DNA of 44,715 nucleotides from DATJBF01 sp035515475. Its GTDB lineage: Bacteria > Verrucomicrobiota > Verrucomicrobiia > Palsa-1439. Positions 8,347 through 16,178 of this stretch are shown piece after piece. The number at the start of each line of letters is the position of its first letter. The stretch's first letter is position 1. The position numbers were made by a program, and so were the translations under genes. The notes beneath the pieces are model-generated. The model was given only the letters and a program-made list of their open reading frames with translations, ran no database searches and was not told the origin of the DNA. Where the stretch lies: contig DATJBF010000029.1 in assembly GCA_035515475.1 (NCBI GenBank), positions 1-44,715 on the forward strand, given 5' to 3'.

Positions 8347-10224
8347 ATGGTTGAGCCAAACGCGGGTCACTTGGAATCATCGGTTCAACGCGCAACAATG
8401 GATGTGGACATCGTCTGCGTCGGGTTCGGCCCGGCAACGGGCGGGTTTTTGTCGACGTTATCGCGCGGCCTGTTAAACGGTGATGGAACGCCGAAGGTGG
8501 AAAGCGCCGTCGTGCCCGGTGCGCCGCCGCAAGTGATGTGCTACGAGCGTGCCGATGACATAGGCTTTGGCGTTTCGGGCGTGGTGACGCGGGCGCGCGG
8601 GATCCGCCAGACGTTTCCGGATCTCGATCCCACGCAAATCCCCCTGTGCGCTCGCGTGAAGCACGAGAAGGTCTTGTACCTGCTCGATCCCATCGGCGCC
8701 AGCCGTCGGTCGGTGACGTTGAAGGTGGCCGACGAGGTCATTCGGGCATTCCGGAAACTGCTGCCGGTCGAATGCGAAGCGCTGGAGTTGCCGTACATCC
8801 CCCCGTATTTGCGCAAGGACGGCGGGTTGGTGCTGTCGATCGGTCAATTCAATCAGTGGGTCGGGGCGCAGTTGATGAGTGCGGGCACCGTGCAAATCTG
8901 GCCGGGCACGCCCGTCGCTGGGCCGTTGATTGACGACGACCGGGTGGTCGGCGTGCGCTTGGTTGATCAGGGCACGGACAAGCAAGGCAAGCCAGCCGAC
9001 GGTTTCACGCCGGGGATGGAGGTCCGGGCGGCGCTGACGGTCGTTGGCGACGGCCCGATTGGTCCGATCGGACGACGGATTGACGAGCATTTCGGGATGC
9101 CAGCCGATCATCGCCGGCGCGACTGGGCGGTTGGCATGAAGTTCGTGGTGAACCTGCCCGAGAACTGTCCGCTGGAGGCGGGTACGGTGCTCCACACGCT
9201 GGGTTATCCCGAGCCGGGCATTTTCGGGTTCCTGTACGTTCATCCCGACCGCATCGCGTCACTCGGCATCTTCGTGCCGTCGTGGTTCGAGAGCCCGGTC
9301 CGCACGGCCTACCGATATTTGCAGCATTGGATGCTGCACCCATACTTGTGGCGGTATCTCAACGGTGGCACGCTGCGTTCGTGGGGCGCGAAGACTCTCG
9401 GCGAATCGGGTCGCAGCGGGGAGCCCTATCTGGCTGGCAACGGGTACGCGCGCATCGGTGAAGGATCCGGCAGCACCAACGTCCTCACCGGGAGCGGCGT
9501 CGATGAAGCGTGGACCACGGGCATCCAACTCGCCGAGGCCGTGCTGGAATTGTTGCAGCAGCAGAAGCCGTTCACGAAGGAAAACCTCGAAGCCACCTAT
9601 GTCGCTCGCCGCCGCGCCAGTTGGGTCGAGACCGAAGCGCGCGTCGCCGAACATGCACGCGACGGTTTTCACCGGGGAATTGTGACGGGCTTGATCGGCA
9701 TGGCGCTGGCCGGCGGGACGCGGGGCAAATTGTTCGCCCCCGTGGAGCCGCGGTATCCCCGAGAACACACGCCGCGCCTGGAGCACTACTACAAGAACCG
9801 CATCCCGGTGTTCGAGATCGACCGGATCCGTCAGGAATGCGTGGCGAAAGGCATCAGCATCCACGGCGCGCTGATGGATCGCGTGGGCTGGCCCGCGATT
9901 CCCTTCGACGGCAAACTGCTGGTTTCACATCAGGACGCGCTGTTGTTGGGGGGCAAGGTGCAAGCCCCGGCTGGCCACCCCGACCACGTCGTCTTCCTCT
10001 ACCCTAGTTTCTGCGAGCAGTGCGAAACCAAAATTTGCGTCGAGGTTTGTAGCGGCCAGGCAATCACGCCCGGCGGAAACGGCGTCCCGGTCTTCGACCG
10101 CGAGAAATGCGTTCACTGCGGCGCCTGCATTTGGAATTGCCCCACGCCGCATCCCGAACACCCCGAGCGGGGCATCCTCGAATTCCGCGCCGCTCCCGGC
10201 GGCCTGCACTCGGCGGAGAATTGA
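8347..10224 (+). CDS. ETF:quinone oxidoreductase-like flavoprotein with 8-Cys ferredoxin tail
   Basis: About 625 residues, related to electron-transfer flavoprotein:quinone oxidoreductase (FixC/ETF-QO and geranylgeranyl-reductase-like flavoproteins). An N-terminal dinucleotide fold starts at VDIVCVGFGPATGG, and a second FAD-contact segment lies around GEGSGSTNVLTGSGVDEAW. The C-terminus carries CEQCETKICVEVC followed by CVHCGACIWNCP: eight cysteines in two ferredoxin-like groups, whereas canonical ETF-QO binds a single [4Fe-4S] cluster. It should take electrons from the ETF encoded just downstream and reduce membrane quinone. The start is uncertain: ATGs at 8347 and 8398 are both possible, with neither well served by a Shine-Dalgarno site; the Rossmann motif begins 2 residues after the second. 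Confidence 0.85.
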   Translation: MVEPNAGHLESSVQRATMDVDIVCVGFGPATGGFLSTLSRGLLNGDGTPKVESAVVPGAPPQVMCYERADDIGFGVSGVVTRARGIRQTFPDLDPTQIPLCARVKHEKVLYLLDPIGASRRSVTLKVADEVIRAFRKLLPVECEALELPYIPPYLRKDGGLVLSIGQFNQWVGAQLMSAGTVQIWPGTPVAGPLIDDDRVVGVRLVDQGTDKQGKPADGFTPGMEVRAALTVVGDGPIGPIGRRIDEHFGMPADHRRRDWAVGMKFVVNLPENCPLEAGTVLHTLGYPEPGIFGFLYVHPDRIASLGIFVPSWFESPVRTAYRYLQHWMLHPYLWRYLNGGTLRSWGAKTLGESGRSGEPYLAGNGYARIGEGSGSTNVLTGSGVDEAWTTGIQLAEAVLELLQQQKPFTKENLEATYVARRRASWVETEARVAEHARDGFHRGIVTGLIGMALAGGTRGKLFAPVEPRYPREHTPRLEHYYKNRIPVFEIDRIRQECVAKGISIHGALMDRVGWPAIPFDGKLLVSHQDALLLGGKVQAPAGHPDHVVFLYPSFCEQCETKICVEVCSGQAITPGGNGVPVFDREKCVHCGACIWNCPTPHPEHPERGILEFRAAPGGLHSAEN

Positions 10225-10249
10225 CAAAGAGAAATTTGAAGTTTGAATA

Positions 10250-10346
10250 CCGAAATCCGAAACAATGGCGGCACATCCGAACATGTAAGACGCATGTAAG
10301 TTAACAGGTCCCAGCTTTCGAGCTTCGGGCTTGTCTCGGATTTCGG
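10250..10346. repeat. Inverted repeat in the ETF-QO/etfB intergenic gap
   Basis: CCGAAATCCGA at 10250–10260 is exactly inverted as TCGGATTTCGG at 10336–10346, with more TTCGGATTT-like copies just after. The 162-base gap has no coding sense. It interrupts an otherwise tight operon and could fold into a long-stem structure; there is no T-run to suggest a terminator. It may be a dispersed intergenic repeat. Confidence 0.55.
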
Positions 10347-10386
10347 ATTTCGAGATTCGGATTTAGCGCCTCAAGAGGAGGAGGGC

Positions 10387-11199
10387 ATGAGCACAGCGTA
10401 TCAAATCGTCGTTTGCGGGAGCATTGTTCCTGATCCATTGCAGACGCTGGAGCCGGTGACTGGGCCGACCGGGCCGGCACTGAAGAATGAAATGATGCTG
10501 CCGGCGGTGCTGGATCCATGGGCGGGACATGCGTTGTTTGAAGCCGCGCACCTCGCCAGGAACGCGCCGGGCAGCAAAGTGTGGCTGGTCAGCCTCGCGC
10601 CGAAAGCCAAGCTGCAACAGGTCATGATGGCCGTCGGCCAGAAAGCGCCGTTCGAGTTGGTGGCGATCGACGGTCCAGCCAGCGGGTTCACCGAGGCGGC
10701 GGAGGTCGCGGCGTTCCTGGCTGATGCGATCAAGGCGATTCCGGGGCTGGACATGACGAAATTGCTCGTGTTCGGCGGTTGGGAATCGGCGTCGCGCGGG
10801 GCCGGTGCGACAATGCAGATCGTCGGCGAATTGCTCGGCATCGTGAATCAGTTCCAGGGCGTGGATAAACTCACGGTTGGTGCGGACGGCTCATTCGAAA
10901 TCTTGGAGCGGATCGAGGGCGGCAAGCATCAGGTGTCGAAGTGTGCGGGCGCACCGGCAGTGTTTGGTTGGGCGACCGGCAACCTGCCCGAGCCGCCGAA
11001 CAATCCGCAGGTCGGCATGACGAACATGCGCGCCATCATGCCGGCGTTGCAGAAGGCCAAGCCGGCCAAAGTCGGCGCGGTCGGCGTGAAATTTGCCAGC
11101 GTGGCGCTGCCCAAGCAGCAACGCCAGACGAAGATCGTCAAGGACGTGCCCGCCGACGAGATCGCGAGAGAGATTGTGGCGTGGATTACGAACGACTGA
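10387..11199 (+). CDS. etfB: Electron transfer flavoprotein, beta subunit
   Basis: A 270-residue EtfB-like subunit that, with EtfA, forms the soluble FAD carrier between dehydrogenases and ETF:quinone oxidoreductase. The start is supported by GAGGAGG 6 bases upstream. Recognisable EtfB features are the N-terminal KxVPDP-like segment (GSIVPDPLQ), the acidic-loop region DPWAGHALFEAAHLA, and NPQVGMTNMRAIMPALQKAKP, which corresponds to the family's PRyasLpnimkAkkkp recognition loop. The sequence is clearly divergent from mitochondrial-type EtfB. It lies between the quinone-reductase gene and etfA, so the electron path acyl-CoA dehydrogenase to ETF to quinone is complete within one cluster. Confidence 0.88.
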   Translation: MSTAYQIVVCGSIVPDPLQTLEPVTGPTGPALKNEMMLPAVLDPWAGHALFEAAHLARNAPGSKVWLVSLAPKAKLQQVMMAVGQKAPFELVAIDGPASGFTEAAEVAAFLADAIKAIPGLDMTKLLVFGGWESASRGAGATMQIVGELLGIVNQFQGVDKLTVGADGSFEILERIEGGKHQVSKCAGAPAVFGWATGNLPEPPNNPQVGMTNMRAIMPALQKAKPAKVGAVGVKFASVALPKQQRQTKIVKDVPADEIAREIVAWITND

Positions 11200-11249
11200 A
11201 GCCACGGATGCACACGGATTTCCACGGATAACTGAGGAGCATAACCAAC

Positions 11250-12272
11250 ATGGAAACGATTTTGGTTTTTGCACACACGGAAGCGGACGGTTCGCTGGCG
11301 AAGAACGCGCTGGAAGCAATCGGGGCCGCGAAGTCATTGGACGGCACGCTTGTCGTCGGCTTGATCGGTGCTGACGTGCCAGCTGCCGCCAACCAGATTG
11401 CCGGCTGCGGGGCGACGAAATTCTTCGGCGTCAGCGGCGCCGAGTTTTCGCAAGCCCGGTACGGTAGCGATGCTGCGGCGGCAGAGGCGATCGTCAAAGC
11501 GGCGAAAGCAACGGTCGTGATTGCCCCGGCGACTTCGCGTTGGAATCGCGTGTTGGCGGGCGTGGCGCACCGGTTCGGCGGACGCGTCGACACGCATGTG
11601 ACAGGCATTTCCTCGGTGGGTGGCGGATTGTCGGTGACGCGCTGGTATTACCGGCAACGGATGGAAGCCGTGTTGCAGCGGACCCAGCGGCCGTGGTTCA
11701 TCGCGTTGGAATCAGGCTGCGGTGAAGCGTGGAACGGCGCGGCGGGCAAGGCGACGGTCGATAACGTGGCCGTAACTCTCGGCGATGCCGCGAAACGCAC
11801 AACCGTCACGGGCGTGAAAGCGCCAGCGGCAGACCAACAGACGATTCGACCCGATGCGAAAGTGTTGTTCGTGGCCGGCGCGGGTTGGACGAAGAAGCAG
11901 TCGGATGGACAGACACACGTCCCGGAGGCCGAGAAACTGATTCTGGAGTTCCTCGGTTTGACGAAAGCGTCGCTTGGCAGCAGCAAGTCGCTGGTGGATT
12001 TGAGCGGCGAAGGACAGGCGGTGTTGCCGTTTATGAGCCACCTGAACCAAATCGGCCAGACCGGTGCGACGCCCCGGCATCCGAAAGGGCTTTCCACGTG
12101 TTGTCATGGCGAGGAACCGCATGCGGTCGGCTGGCGTTTCATCAGCGAGCGGCGGGCGGTCAATCTCGATCCGAACTGTGGCTGGGCCCGGGGCAAGACC
12201 GACGTGCTCTACGTGGCCGACGCCTTCGAGGTCATGCGCAAGGTCAACGCTTTGTTGGCGGCGAAGAAATAG
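11250..12272 (+). CDS. etfA: Electron transfer flavoprotein, alpha subunit (divergent)
   Basis: A 340-residue EtfA-like subunit. N-terminal nucleotide-type domain to about residue 190, with PATSRWNRVLAGVAHRFGG matching the family's ..RDlapRlAarl segment. In the C-terminal FAD domain IGQTGATPRHPKG matches the canonical VGQTGK loop and AVNLDPNC matches AINKDP.AP. Between them the usual YIAVGISGAIQH segment is replaced by GLSTCCHGEEPHAVGWRF, and the usual VADYGIVGD reads TDVLYVADAFEV. FAD binding is therefore expected but in an altered pocket. Last gene of the cluster; a rho-independent terminator begins 23 bases after the stop. A Shine-Dalgarno GAGGAG precedes the ATG. Confidence 0.86.
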   Translation: METILVFAHTEADGSLAKNALEAIGAAKSLDGTLVVGLIGADVPAAANQIAGCGATKFFGVSGAEFSQARYGSDAAAAEAIVKAAKATVVIAPATSRWNRVLAGVAHRFGGRVDTHVTGISSVGGGLSVTRWYYRQRMEAVLQRTQRPWFIALESGCGEAWNGAAGKATVDNVAVTLGDAAKRTTVTGVKAPAADQQTIRPDAKVLFVAGAGWTKKQSDGQTHVPEAEKLILEFLGLTKASLGSSKSLVDLSGEGQAVLPFMSHLNQIGQTGATPRHPKGLSTCCHGEEPHAVGWRFISERRAVNLDPNCGWARGKTDVLYVADAFEVMRKVNALLAAKK

Positions 12273-12295
12273 TTAACCGCAAACAGGCGCATAGA

Positions 12296-12331
12296 GCGCA
12301 AGAAGCCTTCCGGCGGCTCTTGCGCTTTTTT
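12296..12331 (+). terminator. Rho-independent terminator after etfA
   Basis: GCGCAAG-A-AGCC, a 7-base loop, GGCT-CTTGCGC, then TTTTTT. The stem has 11 pairs with one bulged A. It ends the cluster that starts at the promoter at 3681. Confidence 0.88.
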
Positions 12332-12372
12332 GCGGGTTGAACGACAATGGCGACCTCAGTTGGAGGTGTGCC

Positions 12373-12669
12373 ATGTTGATCGTCCACGTCCATGTCCACG
12401 TGAAACCGGAATGCGTCGAGGCGTTCCGGGTGGCGACGGTTGAGAACGCCCGCCAGAGCGTGAAAGAACCCGGCATCGCCCGCTTTGATGCCGTTCAGCA
12501 ACAAGATGACCCAACGCGCTTCGTGCTGGTCGAGGTTTATCGCACTGCCGACGCGCCTGCCCAACACAAGGGAACGGCGCACTACGCGAAATGGCGCGAC
12601 ACGGTGGCGCCGATGATGGCCGAGCCAAGAACCAGCGTGAAGTACGGGAATGTGTTCGGATTGGAGTGA
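12373..12669 (+). CDS. ABM-domain (YgiN/LsrG-type) putative monooxygenase
   Basis: A 98-residue antibiotic-biosynthesis-monooxygenase fold protein, a ferredoxin-like alpha/beta barrel that dimerises. The start at 12373 has GGAGGTG 4 bases upstream. Family features are the first strand MLIVHVHVHVKPE, the helix EAFRVATVENARQSVKEPGIARFDAVQQQDDP, FVLVEVYRTADAPAQHKGTAHY with the usual His (HkgT.Hy), and the closing strand. Members act as quinol monooxygenases or cofactor-free oxygenases on small aromatics, or as LsrG-type AI-2 processing enzymes. It follows the etfA terminator, so it is probably a separate transcript, though its possible substrate class fits the aromatic hint from the porin in the cluster before it. 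Confidence 0.85.
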   Translation: MLIVHVHVHVKPECVEAFRVATVENARQSVKEPGIARFDAVQQQDDPTRFVLVEVYRTADAPAQHKGTAHYAKWRDTVAPMMAEPRTSVKYGNVFGLE

Positions 12670-12730
12670 CGGAGGGGCGGAGTTGGAGCTTGCCGCCACG
12701 AGCGCCACGCGACCTCCCCGGATCTGAATG

Positions 12731-12759
12731 TTCTGCGCTTCGGAGAAGCGCAGCTACAA
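12731..12759. repeat. REP-like palindrome, copy 1
   Basis: CTGCGCTTC-GGA-GAAGCGCAG is a perfect 9-bp stem at 12733–12753 followed by CTACAA. The same core recurs at 13294–13318 and, in reverse orientation, at 34716–34745. It abuts the stop of the SMR gene. Confidence 0.75.
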
Positions 12760-13083
12760 CTATTGCACGCCGGCTTTCAAGTTGAGCACGAGGACGCCCA
12801 CGATGATGGCCATAATGCCGATGACTCGGTAGGCATTCATCGGTTCCTGGAACAGGATGACACCGCACGCGGCGACGCCGGCGACGCTGACTCCCGCCCA
12901 GATGGCATAGGCCAGGCCCAAATCCAACGTCTTGGCGGCCAGTGTGAGAAAGACGAACGTCGCGATGTAGAGCACGATCATTCCGACGGTCGGCCATAGG
13001 CGGGCGAAACCTTGGGACCATTTCAGACACAGCGTCCCCACAACCTCGGCCAGGATGGACAGGGTCAACAGAATCCAGTGCAT
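12760..13083 (-). CDS. Small multidrug resistance (SMR) family transporter, EmrE/QacE-like
   Basis: A 107-residue protein with four hydrophobic helices, the standard SMR size. The membrane-embedded glutamate that binds drug and proton in EmrE (Glu14) is Glu13 here in LTLSILAEVVGT, and the family's LCLKWSQGF, GLAYAIWAGVSVAG and LFQEP segments are all in place. SMR proteins form dual-topology or paired dimers in the inner membrane and export quaternary cations or guanidinium. It stands alone on the minus strand, flanked on both sides by REP-like palindromes. A guanidinium-export role cannot be excluded; no guanidine riboswitch was recognised upstream. Confidence 0.93.
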   Translation of the reverse strand: MHWILLTLSILAEVVGTLCLKWSQGFARLWPTVGMIVLYIATFVFLTLAAKTLDLGLAYAIWAGVSVAGVAACGVILFQEPMNAYRVIGIMAIIVGVLVLNLKAGVQ

Positions 13084-13224
13084 GTGATGCCTCTTGAGTT
13101 AAACGGTGGTGGCTTTTTGTACAACGTCGGATGCTGCGTTCGTCACCTTCGACAAAGGCATAGTGCCCTTCGCCAGCCGCAGGTGTCAATCGTGGAGAAG
13201 GCGTGATTGCCCCATCTGGTTTCT

Positions 13225-13318
13225 CTGTAGCCGAAGCGTGAGCTTCGGTCCCATTCCGCGGCTTACGCCGCGGCTACAGTGCGACCAAACATTCTGCGCT
13301 TCGCAGAAGCACAGCTAC
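13225..13318. repeat. Compound REP-like palindromes (copies 2 and 3)
   Basis: CTGTAGCC at 13225 and GGCTACAG at 13272–13279 enclose two perfect hairpins, CCGAAGC-gtga-GCTTCGG and CCGCGGC-ttac-GCCGCGG. Fifteen bases later CTGCGCTTC-gca-GAAGCaCAG (13294–13314, one mismatch) is followed by CTACAA. The 308-base gap 13084–13391 is otherwise empty of genes, apart from a short palindrome (AACGGGCG-GGA-CGCCCGTT) just before the dehydrogenase start. Confidence 0.75.
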
Positions 13319-13391
13319 AACGACGGGCAGGAATACCACACGCTGTTCATTCCGCTGGACAAACGGGCGGGACGCCCGTTCTACTGGACGC

Positions 13392-14537
13392 GTGAACTTC
13401 GAATTTGCCACGGCCAGGCGGATCATCTTTGGCGCCGGCAAGCTGGGGGAGATCGGTGCGATTGCGAAGCCGCTCGGGCGGCGCGCGCTCGTGGTCATCG
13501 GCAAATCCGCGACAGCCGTCCAGCGTGTCGAGCCGTTGTTGAGCGTACTGACCGGCGCCGGGATCGAGTACGTGACGTTCTCCATATCGGCCGAGCCGAC
13601 CGTCGATGTCGTGCGCGCCGGAACGCGGCGCGCCCGCGACGAGCGTTGTGGCCTGGTCATCAGTTTCGGCGGCGGGAGTGTGATTGACACGGGCAAGGCC
13701 GTCGCGGCGCTGTTGACGAACGGCGGCGACCCGCTCGATTACGTGGAGATCGTTGGCAAAGGTCAGCCGTTGACAAAACCCTCGGCGCCATTCATGGCGA
13801 TTCCGACGACTGCGGGTACAGGCTCGGAGGCGACACGCAATGCGGTGTTGGGGGCGCCCGAGCAGCGGCTGAAAGTCAGCATGCGCAGCGCGGAAATGCT
13901 GCCCCGCGTGGCGCTGGTCGATCCCGAACTCACGTACGATCTGCCGCCGCACATCACGGCGACCAGCGGACTGGATGCGCTGACGCAGTTGATCGAGCCG
14001 TTCGTTTCGGTGAAGGCGAATCCGATGATCGATGGAATTTGCCGGGAGGGGATGCAGCGTGTAGCGCGGTCATTGAGGCGCGCGTTCGAGCACGGAGACG
14101 ACCCGTCGGCACGCGAGGACATGGCGCTGGCGGCGTTGTTCAGCGGGATGGCGCTGGCCAATGCGGGACTCGGTGCGGTGCATGGATTAGCGGGGCCGCT
14201 GGGCGGGATGTTTGATGCGCCGCACGGCGCGTTGTGCGCGGCGCTGCTGCCGCATGTGATGGAAGTGAACCGGGGCATGATCCGCGGGCCCGCCGGCCGC
14301 GGCGCGGTGTCCGCTCCGACAGAAATCGTCCGTCGTTTTGATGAAGTGCGGCGGATCGTGGGGGACATCGGCGAATTGGTTCGGGCGCTGAAAATTCCGC
14401 CGTTGCGGCAGTATGGCGTGAACCGCGAGGAGTTCTCGGCAATCATCGAGAAGGCCAACGCGTCCAGCAGCATGAAGGGGAATCCGGTGCGCTTGCGCGA
14501 CGAAGAACTGCGCGAGATACTGGAACGGGCGTTGTAG
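13392..14537 (+). CDS. Iron-containing alcohol dehydrogenase family protein
   Basis: A 381-residue group III (Fe-type) alcohol dehydrogenase with a GTG start. The NAD-binding motif GGGSVIDTGKA lies at 93–103 and the family segment PTTAGTGSEAT at 138–148. Metal ligands by alignment with lactaldehyde reductase FucO are Asp195, His264 and His278, but the second ligand, normally His in ALTHAIE, is Gln199 in GLDALTQLIE. The rest of the fold is intact, so the enzyme may use a different metal geometry or a water-filled site. It likely interconverts an alcohol and an aldehyde or ketone; the substrate is not evident. It stands alone, bracketed by REP-like palindromes. Confidence 0.9.
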   Translation: MNFEFATARRIIFGAGKLGEIGAIAKPLGRRALVVIGKSATAVQRVEPLLSVLTGAGIEYVTFSISAEPTVDVVRAGTRRARDERCGLVISFGGGSVIDTGKAVAALLTNGGDPLDYVEIVGKGQPLTKPSAPFMAIPTTAGTGSEATRNAVLGAPEQRLKVSMRSAEMLPRVALVDPELTYDLPPHITATSGLDALTQLIEPFVSVKANPMIDGICREGMQRVARSLRRAFEHGDDPSAREDMALAALFSGMALANAGLGAVHGLAGPLGGMFDAPHGALCAALLPHVMEVNRGMIRGPAGRGAVSAPTEIVRRFDEVRRIVGDIGELVRALKIPPLRQYGVNREEFSAIIEKANASSSMKGNPVRLRDEELREILERAL

Positions 14538-14560
14538 TCGCAGACCGCGGCCTGTGGATT

Positions 14561-14586
14561 GCGCAGCCGTAACGGCTGCGGCTACA
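14561..14586. repeat. REP-like palindrome, variant
   Basis: CGCAGCCGT-A-ACGGCTGCG (14562–14580) is a perfect 9-bp inverted repeat followed by GCTACA, the same tail as the other copies. It lies 24 bases after the Fe-alcohol dehydrogenase stop. Confidence 0.65.
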
Positions 14587-14649
14587 GGATCTGGGATGCC
14601 ATGATTCCCGGCTTGAGCGGGAAGTGGGGGAAAGCGTCTAATCCAGCGT

Positions 14650-15609
14650 ATGAAGCCTGCAACTGAGAGCCCGACATCGACGAACGACGATCGACCGCCG
14701 CGCGTCCATGCCTCAGACGTGGCGATGGTGATTGTGATCGGTCTGCTGATCGCGGTGCTGTACGTGCCGCTGTTGCATTGGCTGGTGTGGATGACGTTGC
14801 GCACGCAGCAGTTGGCGAACGGGGCGTTGTTGGTTGTGATTGCGTTGGCGATCTGTGTGCGTGATGCGGTGGGCAAACTGCGGCTCCAGCCGCAGTTCGA
14901 CAGTCTGGGGATCAGCTTGCTGGCGTTGGGATTTCTCTACTTGTGGCTGGCGGGCCGATCGCGCGTTTGGCTGCTGCCGTTGGTGCTGCTGTCGTATTGC
15001 TTTGCGTTCGCGGCTGTCATGTGCTTTCTGTTCGGCAAAGAGGGGGCCAAACAGTTTGTGCCCGCTCTTGGGGCATTCTTCGTGTTTGGGATTTTGGTGG
15101 GGCTGTTCCCCAGGTTGGACTGGCCGCTGCGGGCGATGGCTGGGCGGTATGCGGGTGGATTGCTCGCGACGATGGGCGTGCCCGTGAAACTGGGGTTGAC
15201 GGAGGGGCAGCCGCCCTCGTTGCTTCTCGCGGTAAAGGGGCAGGTTTACGAGGTGGCGACCGAGTGCAACGGTTTCGGACTGCTGACGTCGTCGCTGATC
15301 GTGGCGACTGTTTTGGCCTTCCAGTACCGATTGCCGGGGCTGAGCAAACTCGGGTTATTGGCGCTGGCGGTGCCCATCGCCATCATCTGCAATTTCCTGC
15401 GGATCGTAAGTATTTGTCTGGTGGCCCCACGGGTGCCATTGGCATACGGCTTCGTGCACGAGACGCTGGGATTGATCTTCTATTTCCTCGGGCTCGGATT
15501 GATTTGGAAGATTGCCGGAGCGCACGAACCGAGGGCTGGCGTTCGGCGGGACCGGAGTCCGGCCGAGCCGCCCAGGGTGGATTCAATTCAACGCTGGCGC
15601 AACCCGTGA
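14650..15609 (+). CDS. Exosortase/archaeosortase family protein (first of two)
   Basis: A 319-residue multi-helix membrane protease/transpeptidase-like protein of the exosortase family. The catalytic triad is readable: Cys206 in TECNGFGLL, Arg251 in NFLRIVSI and His270 in VHETLGL, each at the start of a hydrophobic helix as in EpsH. The Cys motif is CNG rather than the common CSG. Exosortases recognise the C-terminal PEP-CTERM tag (Pro-Glu-Pro, a helix, then basic residues) and process the protein during surface sorting. Two tagged proteins occur in this window (39325–40915). It heads a possible operon with two thioredoxin-fold proteins and a large membrane protein. The C-terminal 40 residues are a hydrophilic tail. 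Confidence 0.88.
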   Translation: MKPATESPTSTNDDRPPRVHASDVAMVIVIGLLIAVLYVPLLHWLVWMTLRTQQLANGALLVVIALAICVRDAVGKLRLQPQFDSLGISLLALGFLYLWLAGRSRVWLLPLVLLSYCFAFAAVMCFLFGKEGAKQFVPALGAFFVFGILVGLFPRLDWPLRAMAGRYAGGLLATMGVPVKLGLTEGQPPSLLLAVKGQVYEVATECNGFGLLTSSLIVATVLAFQYRLPGLSKLGLLALAVPIAIICNFLRIVSICLVAPRVPLAYGFVHETLGLIFYFLGLGLIWKIAGAHEPRAGVRRDRSPAEPPRVDSIQRWRNP

Positions 15610-15620
15610 TTTGATGTACA

Positions 15621-16178
15621 GTGAGGGCCGTGGTGGCGATTCGAAAGGTCTGGTTGGCTGGCGTCGACTTCTACCTGGCCGTGGCGCTCGTGGCTTGCGG
15701 GCAGGCGTCGTCCGTGCGCGTCGAGGACGTGCGCGTGACGCCCGTGACTGCGGCCGACATCCGCCGCGCTGTCAGCCATGCGGGCGCGAAAGCGGTGTTG
15801 GTGAACATGTGGGCGACGTGGTGTGGCCCGTGCCGGGAGGAGTTTCCCGGTCTCGTCCGCGTGGCGCACAAATACCAAGACCAAGGTCTCAAAGTCATGC
15901 TTGTATCGGCCGACGACAGCGCGGAACTGGCGGCGGTGAAGAAGTTTCTGGCGAAGCAGGGCGTTGACTTCCCCGCGTACCTCAAGGCGGAGAAGGACGA
16001 GCCATTCATCGATGGATTGGACAAGCGGTGGACCGGCGCGCTGCCGGCGACGTTCATTTACGATGGCACGGGCAAGCTGCGCGAGTTTTGGGAAGGGAGC
16101 GTTCCTTTCAACGTTTTCGAACAGAAGGTGGTCGAAGTGTTGGGCAGGCAGGCAACATCAACAGGAGGCAGTTCATGA
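15621..16178 (+). CDS. TlpA-like thioredoxin-fold protein, exported
   Basis: A 185-residue protein with an N-terminal hydrophobic segment ending in ALVACG, which could be a lipobox (Cys near residue 26), and a thioredoxin-like domain. The active-site motif NMWATWCGPCREEFPGL is that of the TlpA/ResA/DsbE group, and the cis-proline region reads GALPATFIYD. It should act in the periplasm as a thiol-disulfide oxidoreductase. It starts 11 bases after the exosortase stop and overlaps the next gene by ATGA, so the three are probably co-transcribed. The start codon is GTG at 15621 or a nearby GTG. Confidence 0.87.
   Translation: MRAVVAIRKVWLAGVDFYLAVALVACGQASSVRVEDVRVTPVTAADIRRAVSHAGAKAVLVNMWATWCGPCREEFPGLVRVAHKYQDQGLKVMLVSADDSAELAAVKKFLAKQGVDFPAYLKAEKDEPFIDGLDKRWTGALPATFIYDGTGKLREFWEGSVPFNVFEQKVVEVLGRQATSTGGSS

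Noticed and set aside
12700..13391. A CRISPR array
   Set aside because: The repeats here are unevenly spaced palindromes without spacers of regular length; no cas gene is present.
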